A stretch of DNA of 64,000 bases, from contig CM070721.1 in NCBI GenBank assembly GCA_036346275.1, positions 5,096,452 through 5,160,451 on the forward strand, given 5' to 3'. Below, in pieces: positions 22,371-31,936 of the stretch. The translations under genes were made by a program, and so were the position numbers. How positions within the stretch are numbered: the stretch's first letter is position 1; each line of letters opens with the position of its first letter. The stretch is from Otatea glauca. Its lineage: Eukaryota > Streptophyta > Magnoliopsida > Poales > Poaceae. The notes under the pieces were generated by a model. It saw only the letters and a list, made by a program, of their open reading frames with translations. It was not told the DNA's origin and ran no database searches.

Positions 22371-23170
22371 TACTACAAAAAAACCTTTCTTGCCAGCCTA
22401 TCACTGCTGGTTCGAGTGAACCGGCAGTGATAAGACTATCACTGCCAGTTCATAAGTTAGACCGGCACCAATGCTCGATCGAAGAAGAACCAGCAGTGAT
22501 ACTATTACTACCGGTTCTTAAGAAGAACCGGCAATGATAATGGAGGAAGTATCACTGTCGGTTCAGCTTATGAACCGACAGTGATAATAGATAGTATCAT
22601 TGTTGGTTCGGAATCCGAACCGGTAGCACCTATATTTTTGAAATCATAACTTTTTCATACGGTGTCGGATGGAGACAAAATTTATATGAAAATTGTAGCT
22701 CTCGATGAGATCTACAACTTTGTAGTTAACTTTTTTATTTGAAGTCATTTAGATGTCCAAATAATCGTTGAAACTTTCAGATATGAAGGGATAAAAGGAA
22801 AATATATCTCATAGTAGTTGAGAAAGTGTTTGTTAGGTGAGATGGTAAGGGGCTTATGCGCGGAGCAGCAGGTCACCAGTTCGACTCCTAGCAACCGCAC
22901 GCATACATATTTTGTGCGAAAATTGCGTGACTTGTGACTTGCGACGCGCGACCGTGCGTAGTAAATACAAGTGGTCCAAAAATATTTTGATTTTACCGAG
23001 TGATTTTCGCACACAGACTATCACTGCCGGTTCACATACAAACCGGCAGTGATATCGGTATCACTGTCAGTCTAGAACCGGCAGTGATAGTCGGACTATC
23101 ACTGCCGATTCCAACATTCGGTAGTGATGCCAGTTTGGAACAGGCAGTGATCTGGTGTTTTGTTGTAGTG
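22371..23170. mobile_element. 800-bp non-autonomous CACTA (En/Spm) element, complete
   Basis: The left end is TACTACAAAAAAACC and the right end, read on the minus strand, is CACTACAACAAAACACC, an imperfect terminal inverted repeat of the CACTA type. Both ends are flanked by a 3-bp duplication TAC (22368-22370 and 23171-23173), the size made by CACTA transposases. Inverted subterminal motifs (TATCACTGCCGGTTC and complement) recur roughly ten times within the outer 250 and 150 bp. There is no coding capacity; it would need Tnp2/TnpA-like proteins in trans. A tRNA-like stretch sits in the middle. Confidence 0.88.
22823..22899 (+). other. tRNA-like sequence with Pol III A- and B-box look-alikes
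   Basis: 'TAGGTGAGATGG' (about 22834-22845) resembles an A box and 'CAGTTCGACTCC' (22877-22888) a B box, at tRNA-like spacing. The ends can form an imperfect acceptor-like stem, but the anticodon arm is poor, so it is not a functional tRNA by eye. It may be a SINE head or a degenerate tRNA captured by the CACTA element. Confidence 0.4.
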
Positions 23171-23287
23171 TACCTAAAAATAGGGAAGAAACTTCAGAGT
23201 TTACTTCTAATACTCCATTTTCTGAGCCTTTTTGTCACAACCTATATATATATAATGTTATAGTTTAGACTACAACTATTCTAAAGT

Positions 23288-24022
23288 ATGCTCCATCATA
23301 TATATAACGAGCAGTACAAGTTGGTATTACGGGAAGAGAATCAACATATGGATGAGCTTTCCATCACACGAAAACACAACGATCGATTTCTCACATGGTT
23401 CAAAGAAAAGGCGGAGGTCTCCGTTAGTGAGGATGTCAAATGGTTGGCTGACGGACCAAGATTTAATGTACAGATATGGTAGGGATACAATATTAATGGC
23501 TACATCTTTTACACTAAGAGTCAAGATGCCAAGAGTTCTGTCCAAAACAGTGGTGTGAGCATAGATGCTTTTTCTGATGATCACTCGAAAGAAGGATCCT
23601 CAACGGTAATGAACTCGTACTACGGGATGATCAAAGAAATTTGAGAGCTCGATTACGTAATATACCAAGTTCCATTGTTCCGATGCAAGTGGGTGGGACT
23701 TCCATATGGAGTGAAGGTCGACAAGAGAGGTTTTACTCTTGTAGATCTCAATAGACTCGCCTACAAAGATGAACCGTTCGTCCTTGTGAAGCAAGCAACT
23801 CAAGTCTTCTACATGCGTGATCCGACCAATCCGAGGTTACACGTCGTCCTTCATGGGAAGAGGCGGATCGTTGGAGTTGAAAATGTTGTAGATGAAGAAG
23901 AGTACAACCAATTTGATGAAATACCTCCATTTGCAGACGGGGAATGTTTTAGCGGTGACAATGGAACACATGGAACACATTACATATGTGTAGATCATCA
24001 AGAAGGGTTGTATTGTAAATAA
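23288..24022 (+). pseudogene. CACTA Tnp2-like transposase, C-terminal (DUF4216-type) fragment
   Basis: One reading frame of about 245 codons with two internal stops (23480-23482 and about 23642-23644). The residues match the C-terminal domain of plant CACTA transposases: 'REHN'-like 'ITRKHNDRFLTWFKEK', 'KWLADGP', 'GYNINGYIFYTKSQDAKSS', 'NSGVSIDA', 'YYGMIKEI', 'VPLFRCKWV', 'GVKVDKRGFTLVDLNRLAYKDEPF', 'KQATQVFYMRDP'. The catalytic transposase domain that should precede it is absent, as sequence to the left is LINE/CACTA-MITE. Both stops look like transitions (CAG to TAG, TGG to TGA), consistent with decay of a methylated element. The frame ends naturally with TAA at 24020-24022. Confidence 0.88.
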
Positions 24023-24359
24023 AGGGATTTCTTTGTATTTCTTGGCTTGCATGTAAAGCAATGAAAGTTCAAATCTTCATGAAATTCCTACAAAGTGAAA
24101 TATGGACTTTATTTGAAAAAGTTGACTTTTCTACTCATTAAGCAAAAAACATGCCTATAAAGTGAAATTTGTCATATCTTTTGAATGGGGACTCTATTTC
24201 GAAAATTCATTTTGCAAAAGCTTTGTGGTATGCCAAAGTATGTTTATGCAAATTTTCAAATATTTTGAACTCTATTTCAAAAAGTTATGGCCTTTCCTTT
24301 GTTTGATCAAATGCTGAAAATTTAGACTTTACCATGGTTTTTAGTATGTGATAAAGTTT
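24023..24359. other. CACTA subterminal spacer, no gene
   Basis: AT-rich DNA with repeated 'aaagtgaaat', 'ctttatttgaaaaag' and 'ttttgcaaa' phrases. It lies between the Tnp2 remnant and the hairpin-repeat array. I see no ORF or RNA gene. Confidence 0.5.
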
Positions 24360-24790
24360 CTATTTGTATCGGTTTTGGTTTAAAACTGACAGTGATGGTA
24401 TTCTATTTGTATCGGTTTTTATTTAAAACTGATAGTGATAACATTCTATTTGTATCGGTTTTTATTTGAAACCGATAGTGATATATATTTTCATTTGTAT
24501 CGGTTTCTACTTAAAACTGATAGTGATAACATGCTATTTGTATCGTTTTTTGTTTGAAACCGATAGTGATAGATATTTTCATTTGTATCGGTTTCTACTT
24601 AAAACCGATAGTGATAACATGCTATTTGTATCGGTTTTTATTTGAAACCGATAGTGACAGGTATTTTCATTGGTATCGGTTTTTACTTAAAACCGATAGT
24701 GATAATATAATATTTGTATCGGTTTTTGTTTCAACCGATTGAAATTTGGGAGTTTTCACTGTCGGTTTGCATAAAAAACCGACAGCCTTC
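24360..24790. repeat. Array of ~9-10 palindromic subterminal repeats (CACTA type)
   Basis: A unit of about 43-45 bp contains TATCGGTTT, a 6-8 base spacer, then AAACCGATAGTGATA. It recurs near 24367, 24410, 24454, 24499, 24541, 24587, 24630, 24673 and 24717, with a variant at 24757. Every unit is an inverted repeat able to fold. CACTA elements carry such subterminal motifs as binding sites for the TnpA-like protein. No CACTA terminus lies next to this array, so one end of its element has been lost or displaced. Confidence 0.8.
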
Positions 24791-24839
24791 CTTCCAGTTG
24801 GACAGATTTATCACCTACGTTTAATTCGTCCCGCTCACT

Positions 24840-25130
24840 CTTTAAGATAGCTCTTCCCCGTAGCCCTACAAACCCTAGAAGCCTCCCCCACTGAGCAGCC
24901 CCCACCTCCGGTCGCCTCCCCCACCGAGCAACCCCCACCACCAATCGCCTCCCCCCACTGAGCGACCCCCACCGCCAGCTTGCCCCACCGGGTCCTCGCA
25001 CTGCGTCGGCCGCCGCTTCACCGAGGTCCCCGCACCGACGGTCGCCTCCCCCCCACCCAGGTCCCCGCACCGCCGATCGTCTCCCCCCACCATCGGTCGC
25101 CTCCCCCACTGAGCTCCCCCACCGCTTCAA
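24840..25130. repeat. C-rich degenerate minisatellite
   Basis: Imperfect copies of 'gcctcccccaccgagc' fill about 290 bp. The minus-strand ORFs here are Gly/Arg-rich products of the repeat and are not genes. It may be the 5' untranslated region of the CACTA gene beginning at 27010, since it is followed by GT-rich, intron-like DNA (inference). Confidence 0.55.
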
Positions 25131-26547
25131 TTAGGTGAAGTATGAATTAAATTAGTGATATTCGGATCTCATACGTTATTTCATCTAGTTGTTACACTCA
25201 TCGTGATATCCTTGATGTAAATTCATGCATTTCGATGTTTTGTGATGAATGTGTTCTTGAAATGCTTGATCTATGTATTGCCATGGAAACTAGTATCAAT
25301 AGGTTATATTAGTATTGCTCTCAGATTCTTAATCATCATTGAGCTGGATGCTAAGGTCCTTATGTAGTATCATGTCCCTATGAAAGAGTTCTCTTAGTTC
25401 TTTATCAAGAATGTGATCGTTGTCAATCTAAAAACGATAAGCCTGTGTATGCCTTTATTAACAGTCTTACTATGGTTGTTTATGTATAGCTCTTGTATGT
25501 GAGAACAAGGACATACAAGAATATATCACAAATGGGTAGTAAGGCTCAGTTTATTATTTTTAGACATGCACCCATACTACTTATTTCTTGTTCAAACCAA
25601 ACTAGAATCACCCATACTACTTATTTCTTGTTCAAATCATGTCTCATGGTACGAAATTAAGGACATCATCCTGATAGTGTGAGCTCTTGGCAAGGATCAC
25701 GCGTCGATGTGTTTTAAGTAAATCTGAACATTAATAGTATGAATAGGAGTGTCACTACTCTATTTTCAGATTAATAACCATGCAAATACCATGTTTAATC
25801 CTTGAGACCTCTAAGCCAAATCATACTAGAATATGTCTAAATTGTGACTAGGATCACTTTTTCCTCATCATTACCATTTCTGTAGAGTTGATTAGTATAG
25901 CTACCTACTCTGTTAATTTCTGTCTCCTAATATGAAAATGGTGCACTTAGCATGTTAATCTGAATAAACAACCAATAATCCAAAATCTGTAATATCTCAA
26001 ACTTACGTAGAATCCATACTGTAAATACTAGAAAGTAGTAATTAGATAATGGCTGACTCTTATTCAAGTCCAACCACAATACTACATGGATGATTATTAT
26101 TCCAACTAAAAGGCCATCGGGATCATATTCTTTAATTACCATACATGCTCATAATGTTGTTAGAGACAGGATTAAGTGATATACGTGGATCACTGTTGTT
26201 TGTGCACCTAATTACTTTGATTCAGTATCATGCTCCATGTCCATCGCTCTCTATAGAACATGTGACATATCTTTTATTATAATTGCAGTCCCATAAATTT
26301 TGACTTTGTTAATTGAGTCCGATATGAGCTGATGTTGCCACATTGGTATTCTTGATGATCTAGCTCCCACATTGGTAATATTTCAATTATAATTGCATAT
26401 TAGTTTTATTTTTTTAATCTCAACATGACATTACAGTTTAAGTTGCGTAACCTACGTCTCCCGTTCGAGGGTGTTTGTTTATAACTATGTTGAAATGACA
26501 TATTTATATGCAAGCACTCTCAAATTGTCCATGTTTTTGATAGTTCA
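25131..26547. other. CACTA interior, non-coding; includes a 28-bp direct repeat
   Basis: About 1.4 kb of AT-rich DNA without a supported ORF. A 28-bp sequence is duplicated at 25569-25596 and 25609-25636 (period 40). It may be intron or 5' flank of the Ptta-like gene. Confidence 0.5.
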
Positions 26548-26746
26548 AGGATATGTTGTTCGGGCAAGTTCCTGAGCTGTTGTACAACTCTAGGAAAGTT
26601 TCGGTACCATCTCCCTGTTGTTCTCTGGATACACACCCTCTTGACTTGTTGTCAATACGTGTAATTGGAGAATAGCGAGGAGATGCTACCCAAATTTTCT
26701 CTAGAGTTGTACGACAGCTTAGGAACTTGCCTGAACCACATATCCT
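26548..26746. repeat. Long imperfect palindrome (~86-bp arms, ~25-bp loop)
   Basis: The left arm starts AGGATATGTTGTTCGGGCAA at 26548. The complement of the right arm, ending at 26746, starts AGGATATGTGGTTCAGGCAA. Similarity extends through 'gttcct.agctgt.gtacaactctag' and on to about 26633 and 26659. By eye 80-85% of arm positions pair. Transcribed, it would form a long hairpin. Confidence 0.85.
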
Positions 26747-27009
26747 CGAATAGGATTAGGACCTAACCTAATTAGAGAGTAGGAGTTAACGTTGGTACGT
26801 ACTTAGCTGGTCAATAGATAGACGTTTCTTTAAGATCATCCATTAATGTGTTAATCTATTACTCTACTACAATATGATAGAACAATTATATGCTACGAAT
26901 TATCCATTAATCTGTTACTTCACATGATTCTTTGTCAAGTCCACATAATAGCTATGAATTGCTTTCTCTTAAGTCAGATATATGACTATGTCAGATATAC
27001 AGATTCGAA

Positions 27010-27659
27010 ATGTCGCAAGTAGAGAGCATCGGCTCATCGCCAGATAGAATAGAAGGTGCTGCTGAGGGGCCGAGTAAGATGAGGAAGGCCGGAGGACCGA
27101 ATAAAGGGGCTATAGAGAGAACGCCGCAGGTTCTCTACTTCAATGCCACGGGGGTTTGCACGGGTCCTCCCAAGTACAAGAGGCGCGACCAGTCTTTCCT
27201 CGGCCAATTGGTGAGGGAGAGAGTGCCGATCACGGTAAAGGACTGGAGGAAGGAAGTCAGCACCGAACAGAAGAATCATCTATGGGATGAAGTTAAGGGC
27301 AAATGGATTATACAAGAGGAAGATGAAAGCAATGCGAGGCGGTATGCCTTGAAGAGAATGGGTGTGACTTTGAGGCACTTCAGGGCCTTTATGCATGGTG
27401 AGTACATGCTGAAAGGCCGTACTCCATTTGAGAGGTATCTGTTTGTGACTCCCGATGTTTTGAAGGAGTTCACAATGATTAAGAGTACACCCAAGACGGA
27501 GGAGCTGAGAGAGAAGAACATCGCTATCCAAAGGTAGAACACTCATGTGCACCACCTCGGTTTCGTCGGCTATAAAGAGAAGAAGGCAGAGTGAGCGCGA
27601 CTAGCTGAGGAGTGTGCGAACTCCGGGATGGCAATGCCTTACTCCCACATATGTGAGGA
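27010..27659 (+). pseudogene. CACTA second gene, Ptta/En-Spm-type N-terminal domain
   Basis: An open frame from ATG at 27010 runs 175 codons to a TAG at 27535-27537 and continues in the same frame past a TGA near 27592 to 27659. Blocks typical of the plant Ptta/En-Spm transposon protein are 'KRRDQSFLGQLVRERVPITVKDWRK', 'LWDEVKGKWII', 'RRYALKRMGVTLRHFRAFMH', 'TPFERYLFVTPDVLKEF' and, after the first stop, 'HHLGFVGYKEKKAE'. These proteins accompany Tnp2 in large CACTA elements and probably bind DNA. Both stops are single-base changes (the second TGG to TGA). The frame is then cut by a solo LTR inserted at 27665. Confidence 0.88.
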
Positions 27660-27664
27660 GCAGG

Positions 27665-29021
27665 TGTTAGTGTTATGCCCTTGAGGCAATCATTTAGATG
27701 ATTGTAACATGACTATGTTTATGAATAATAATATGATTATTGGTCCAATGAATGTATATCATTGTATTGATCAACAAGTATGTGACTTGCTTATGAAGCT
27801 CTTTACTTATTGATGTAATTCGATAAATATCTCTGATCGGATATCATCGTATAGGACAACGATGAATAGATCAGCACATGTAGTGATCGATGATCATGCT
27901 TCATAGATCATAGGATATGGAGATATCATCTATACATTGTGGACGCATGTTGAAGAACATGGGTTAGATAGACCCGCCATGGGACACTGCGAGAATGTTA
28001 CATTCTTATGTGTCATCAGTGTATCTCATACATAGTAGATGTATGATCCTTAGACCTAAGATTGTCATATTCCCTACGAGTGTAATAGTTTTCCTTGGGG
28101 CTATCAAACACTACTTCCTAACCAGGTAGTTATAAAGGTAGCTTTCATGTTTACTATGAAACGTGCAGAGGGAAGTGAGCAGTCAAGATGGAATTTGCCA
28201 CTCCAATGAAACGGAGATATATGACAAAGCCACTCGTGTTATATGATTAAGGAAGTGCATGGCCATACCGTGATTAAGGAGTCAATCACAACTTATTAAT
28301 ATATCACAGATACGAGAGATGGATTGAATCATCAAAGAATGACATGCTTCTCGCCTTGAGTTCAATCTTCAATCTTCATATACTTGGCAAAGGGATTATT
28401 ACATGAGTACTTTTGATAGGTTCTGTCCGATTTGATCATAGTATGTTTGGGAGTTGGCATGCTTTGCAAGGAGCTGCTACCAACTATTGGATTGAAAAGG
28501 AGTTTTCCGAATCCATGTCCAAACGTACGTGAACCTGCAGGGTCACACACTTAATGGGCTGGGACGCATTAATTTGGATTGGATCCATAATTAATGGACC
28601 TCGTGGGCTTAGCACACTAATGGGCTTTGGTTTAGGGTTTCATCTCGTGGCTATAAAAGGAGTGGAGGAGGGTGGGCGCAGGGTGTGCTTTCCACGGTTT
28701 AGAAGTGTTTCACCCGAAACCCTAGCCTCCTCTTCTCGCTGCCCCTGCCGAGTGACCAGGTGCTTGCACACTGACGCACGGCGTTCCATCCCTGGACGTG
28801 TGGACTACTGCGGTGACGCTGTTGCGACTGTGGCGTGGGAGGACGATCCACTGCATCGACGCAACGACTGCGGCGAGGACGATCCACTACGTCGACGCGC
28901 AAAGGATTCCGCAACTGCGCATCTAGTGGTAATCTAATCTATGATCCCCTTCTTACGAGTAGCTTTCTGGTTATGCGGTAGATTTTTTTTGTGCTAGCGT
29001 AGCATACCGCGTTTCTCTTCA
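27665..29021 (+). mobile_element. Solo Copia LTR (1357 bp, Angela-like) inside CACTA gene
   Basis: The LTR begins TGTTAGTGTTATGCCC and ends ...CTCTTCA, flanked by the exact 5-bp duplication GCAGG (27660-27664 and 29022-29026). Internal landmarks 'gggttagatagacccgccat', 'aaccaggtagttataaag' and a TATA box (TATAAAA, 28652-28658) followed by a GC-rich R region fit a long grass Copia LTR. No PBS, gag or pol is attached, so it is the product of recombination between two LTRs. The ORFs in its GC-rich tail (28554-28937) are not genes. Confidence 0.9.
28652..28658 (+). promoter_or_regulatory. TATA box of solo LTR
   Basis: CTATAAAAGG in the middle of the LTR, upstream of the GC-rich putative R region; position and sequence are typical of plant LTR promoters. 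Confidence 0.6.
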
Positions 29022-29026
29022 GCAGG

Positions 29027-29605
29027 CACGCACTGGGTATTAGCGAGGAAAAGAAAATCGCTGACGAGCGGCTTGTAGTTCCTAACTCTATGACCGCGCA
29101 CGTCGTCTCCACTATCGTATGACATCTAACTTAGTACATTGCAGTTGACCCTTCCCATTGTATTTTAGAACTAATTTGTACTCGCTTCTTGCAGGAGGAG
29201 GTAAGCCAGCAAAAAGAGTAGGGGACATTTCTAAGCCAAGGGTCGAAGGACATCCTATGTTCGGCGATCGAGAAGCTAGACCATAAGGGCCAGGTCCTTG
29301 TCGCAAGGGCGGGGCATACGAAGAGGTCCTTCCAAGAGGACGCTACCAATGCCAGATCAAGATCATAGAAGGCACATGTAGAGCACCTCAAGGGCACGCT
29401 GAGGGAGCAGCTGAGGGAGGAGATGAGGAAGGAGATGCTGGCATGTGAGGATCGCCTGAGGGCCGAGATGATGGCGATGATCTCCCAGAGTCAGAGTCAA
29501 ATGGCCTCGCCTCTCGTAGAGAAGCTTATGCCCCACCCCAGCAGCTGTGGTTCCAAAAATGATCAGTCTGGTCCCCAGATAAGGGTAGTAATTAATTTTT
29601 CCTGA
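29027..29605 (+). pseudogene. CACTA second gene, middle part (frame-broken)
   Basis: Immediately after the solo LTR the interrupted gene resumes in a shifted frame ('WVLARKRKSLTSGL', about 29034-29080), matching what follows the 'CEEQ' block in intact Ptta proteins. A GT...AG intron-like gap (about 29080-29195) precedes a stretch with 'KLDHKGQVLVARAGHTKRSF' in one frame. A predicted coiled-coil segment rich in Glu/Arg/Met follows (29390-29530, 'LREQLREEMRKEMLACEDRLRAEMMAMI'). Several stops and shifts are present. Confidence 0.7.
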
Positions 29606-29639
29606 CTTAAAGGTACGAGAGTAACTCCTACAATATTTT

Positions 29640-29935
29640 TGATCAAGTTGCTCACTTCTTGCAGGCGCATACCAAGTGCCAGCTCACCGTGACGGAAGAC
29701 GGATTTCCCAATGAGGCTGCACGTGGGGTTGCATTTCCATGCAAGGAGACTAACACGATGCATGGTCAGCCTTTGAGGAAGGGCTACATGAGGATGCAAG
29801 TGCAAGTCAACTATGTCCATGAAGACTTCCTATCTCATGTCCTGGAGTTCCCCCCAACGAAGATATCACCACTCTCGGGCAAGCGCAGATGTAATTCATA
29901 AAGTGGCCCACGACGGGTGTCGTACTAGTCAAGGT
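29640..29935 (+). pseudogene. CACTA second gene, small conserved domain between coiled coil and Ulp1
   Basis: Residues 'CQLTVTEDG', 'ARGVAFPCKETNTMHGQPLRKGYMRMQV' and, after a one-base frame change, 'EDITTLGQAQM' and 'FIKWP' give the pattern CxL, (A/G)xGVAxP, H...P(L/I)xxGYxxVxV, TLGxA, I.W. I recall this as the small domain of unknown function (DUF8039-like) in plant CACTA proteins. It sits after an intron acceptor (ttcttgCAG at about 29664). The frame breaks again at about 29850. Confidence 0.65.
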
Positions 29936-30229
29936 AAAAATTTCCAACGTGTTCTCAATCATTCCAGTATTGCAACACGTTACATATGCATGTGCTTCGT
30001 AGGTTCCTGCTCCCACCACCATGACGAGTCCTACATAGAGTGCAGAGCTAGCCCACAAAAGGACTAGCACGATAGCCAAAGAACCACAGGAGGCCTCGGA
30101 GACTCCTTCTATCAAGAAGGCAAAGATGACAGAGGCCACAACACCCTCTCAAATACATGGAAAACTCCTTGTCCTGACTTCACAGACTCCTTCTGTCCAG
30201 AAAGAAAAGTTAGCAGAGGCCACAGAGCA

Positions 30230-31435
30230 CCCTTAAGATTTTAAGGGGTACTTACATGGAAAGCTCCTTTTGCGTAGCAGCGAATTGAATTCGCTAGGCA
30301 AGTGGACTCGGTTACTCCATGGATGGTACATTGACAAGGTGAATGAGATCGAGTGTCATGTCAATTTCAACGTGAGGTATAGAAGGGGACATTTCCACTG
30401 CGAGGACCATGGGACATTTTCAGTTAGTTTTGAGGATCTGTTCCGTTTGTACCAATTGATAGCCATTGGTATTTCTACTGTATGATCCTGGATGATGTGA
30501 GTATCGCACAATACAGCATGAACTTATGACTTTTATAGGATTTTGCATTCTGTATTTTAAGATTCAACACGAGTTGTAGGGCAATGAGGCAGCGAGCCGT
30601 GACAGGTCAACATCTAGTTGGGTTCACCAACCCCGAGCTTATGCCTGCGACCATGGCTAGGCTTCAATCAGAGTTCCTTGCGGACTACATCAAGTGGTCA
30701 TTGCAGGCTGAGTCGAAAAATGACTTCGTTATATTCCTGTACCATGAGAAGTAAGTACTACTTTACCCTTCAATTAATTGTACGCAGTTAAACATAATAT
30801 GAACATATTTTCTTACACTGCATACCATTTAATAAGGAACCATTGGGTTCTACTCATCCTCGCTCCGAGTGATAACAAAGTCTACACTTTTAACTCGCTC
30901 GAGAAGAGACCGATGGCCTACACGATCAAGCCTACTTTACGAAGTAAGTACAATACTCCTCTAACCTAACACTTTGTGTATTTAACTACGTTCATTTTTT
31001 TTACTCAATGGCATCTCTCTAATGTATGTAGGGGTTTCTCGTCCTACCTCGCTGAAGGAGGGCGACACGATGACAAATGAGGCGATCAGCTAGAGTGGGA
31101 GCGCTTCAAGGTACAAGTGCCTACCGTAGGATTACATTTTTCTGACATCTATTCTTCATCTCTTAATTAATTTCATTTTCTTTCTTCACAGTGTCATCAA
31201 CAGGGTAGCAATGACTTGTGCGGCTTCTACGTCATGCATCACATGCTTGTCGTGGTCGGCGATGCAGACCTTTTCCCTAAGGTATATGTACATGCATAAT
31301 AATACACTTAACCTTTTACATACAAAATTTAAAACTTAAATTACTGCAGTCATTTCTATTTTGTAGAAGATTGATGTCCCCGTTAAGAGCTTACAAAGCA
31401 AAGAACTCAATAAATTACGAGACCACTTATGCTAG
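30230..31435 (+). pseudogene. CACTA second gene, Ulp1-like cysteine protease (C48) domain
   Basis: Several exons separated by four GT...AG gaps (about 30500-30585, 30752-30836, 30942-31030, 31109-31191) plus one near 31281-31365. 'LHGWYIDKVNEIE' and 'ISVSFEDLFRLYQL'-like sequence lead in, with a TGA at about 30482 replacing a likely Arg codon. Then come 'KNDFVIFLYHEK', 'HWVLLILAP' (catalytic His), 'VYTFNSLEK' (the catalytic Asp position is Asn here), 'QQGSNDLCGFYVMHHM' (Gln and catalytic Cys) and the terminus at 31433-31435. Ulp1-type domains are commonly fused to CACTA Ptta proteins; their role is unclear. Loss of the Asp plus stops implies an inactive copy, though splice signals look well kept. 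Confidence 0.85.
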
Positions 31436-31689
31436 TGATACTGGGTAGAAGTTATATCGAAGGACGGTAGGTTTAGAGATCCTAAAGGCTCCTACTAGTC
31501 CATATGTAAACAATATTATATATGTGAATGCGATATGTGTACTGACTATTAAGTATGTTTGTGTTCTATATTGTGAAAGAAAGTGATACATGTGTTGTAA
31601 TAAAATGTTTGTATTATGTGAATGTGATATGTGCATGTTGTGTTAATGTGATATGTGCATACTGTGTGTAATATGTGTTATTTTTGGGA

Positions 31690-31936
31690 GGATTTACAAA
31701 TGAGAGATAGCACACCCCCCTCATCACAATCGGTTCTGAGCTATAACCGATTGTGATGAGGCCCACATCACAATTGGTTCTGAGATAGAACCGATTGTGA
31801 TGAGGCCTTTATCACAATCAAGTGGAAACCGACTAAGACAGCGCCTTCTCATCACTGTCTAACGACTTTGCATCACCACTAGAACCGACTGTGATGATGA
31901 AAAATAAACGATTGTGATGTACATTCTGTAGTAGTG
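31690..31936. mobile_element. Right terminus of a CACTA element with subterminal repeats
   Basis: The end reads CACTACTACAGAATG on the minus strand, terminating at 31936. Inside it are four to five inverted motifs (ATCACAATCGGTT ... AACCGATTGTGATGA, 31722-31915). This motif differs from those at 24360-24790 (CACTATCGGTT) and in the 800-bp element (CACTGCCGGTT), so at least three CACTA subfamilies are mixed here. The 3 bases beyond the end are TAA; I found no matching left end in this window. Confidence 0.8.

Noticed and set aside
24360..24790. CRISPR-like regularly spaced repeats
   Set aside because: Plant nuclear context, each unit is itself a palindrome with no variable spacer, and the motif is that of CACTA subterminal repeats.
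24756..25130. 124-codon Gly/Arg-rich minus-strand ORF
   Set aside because: A translation of the C-rich minisatellite; no domain, and the opposite strand carries the element's genes.
28554..28937. 127-codon + strand ORF after a good TATA box
   Set aside because: It lies in the putative R/U5 part of the solo LTR bounded by exact target duplications, so it is LTR sequence and not a host gene.
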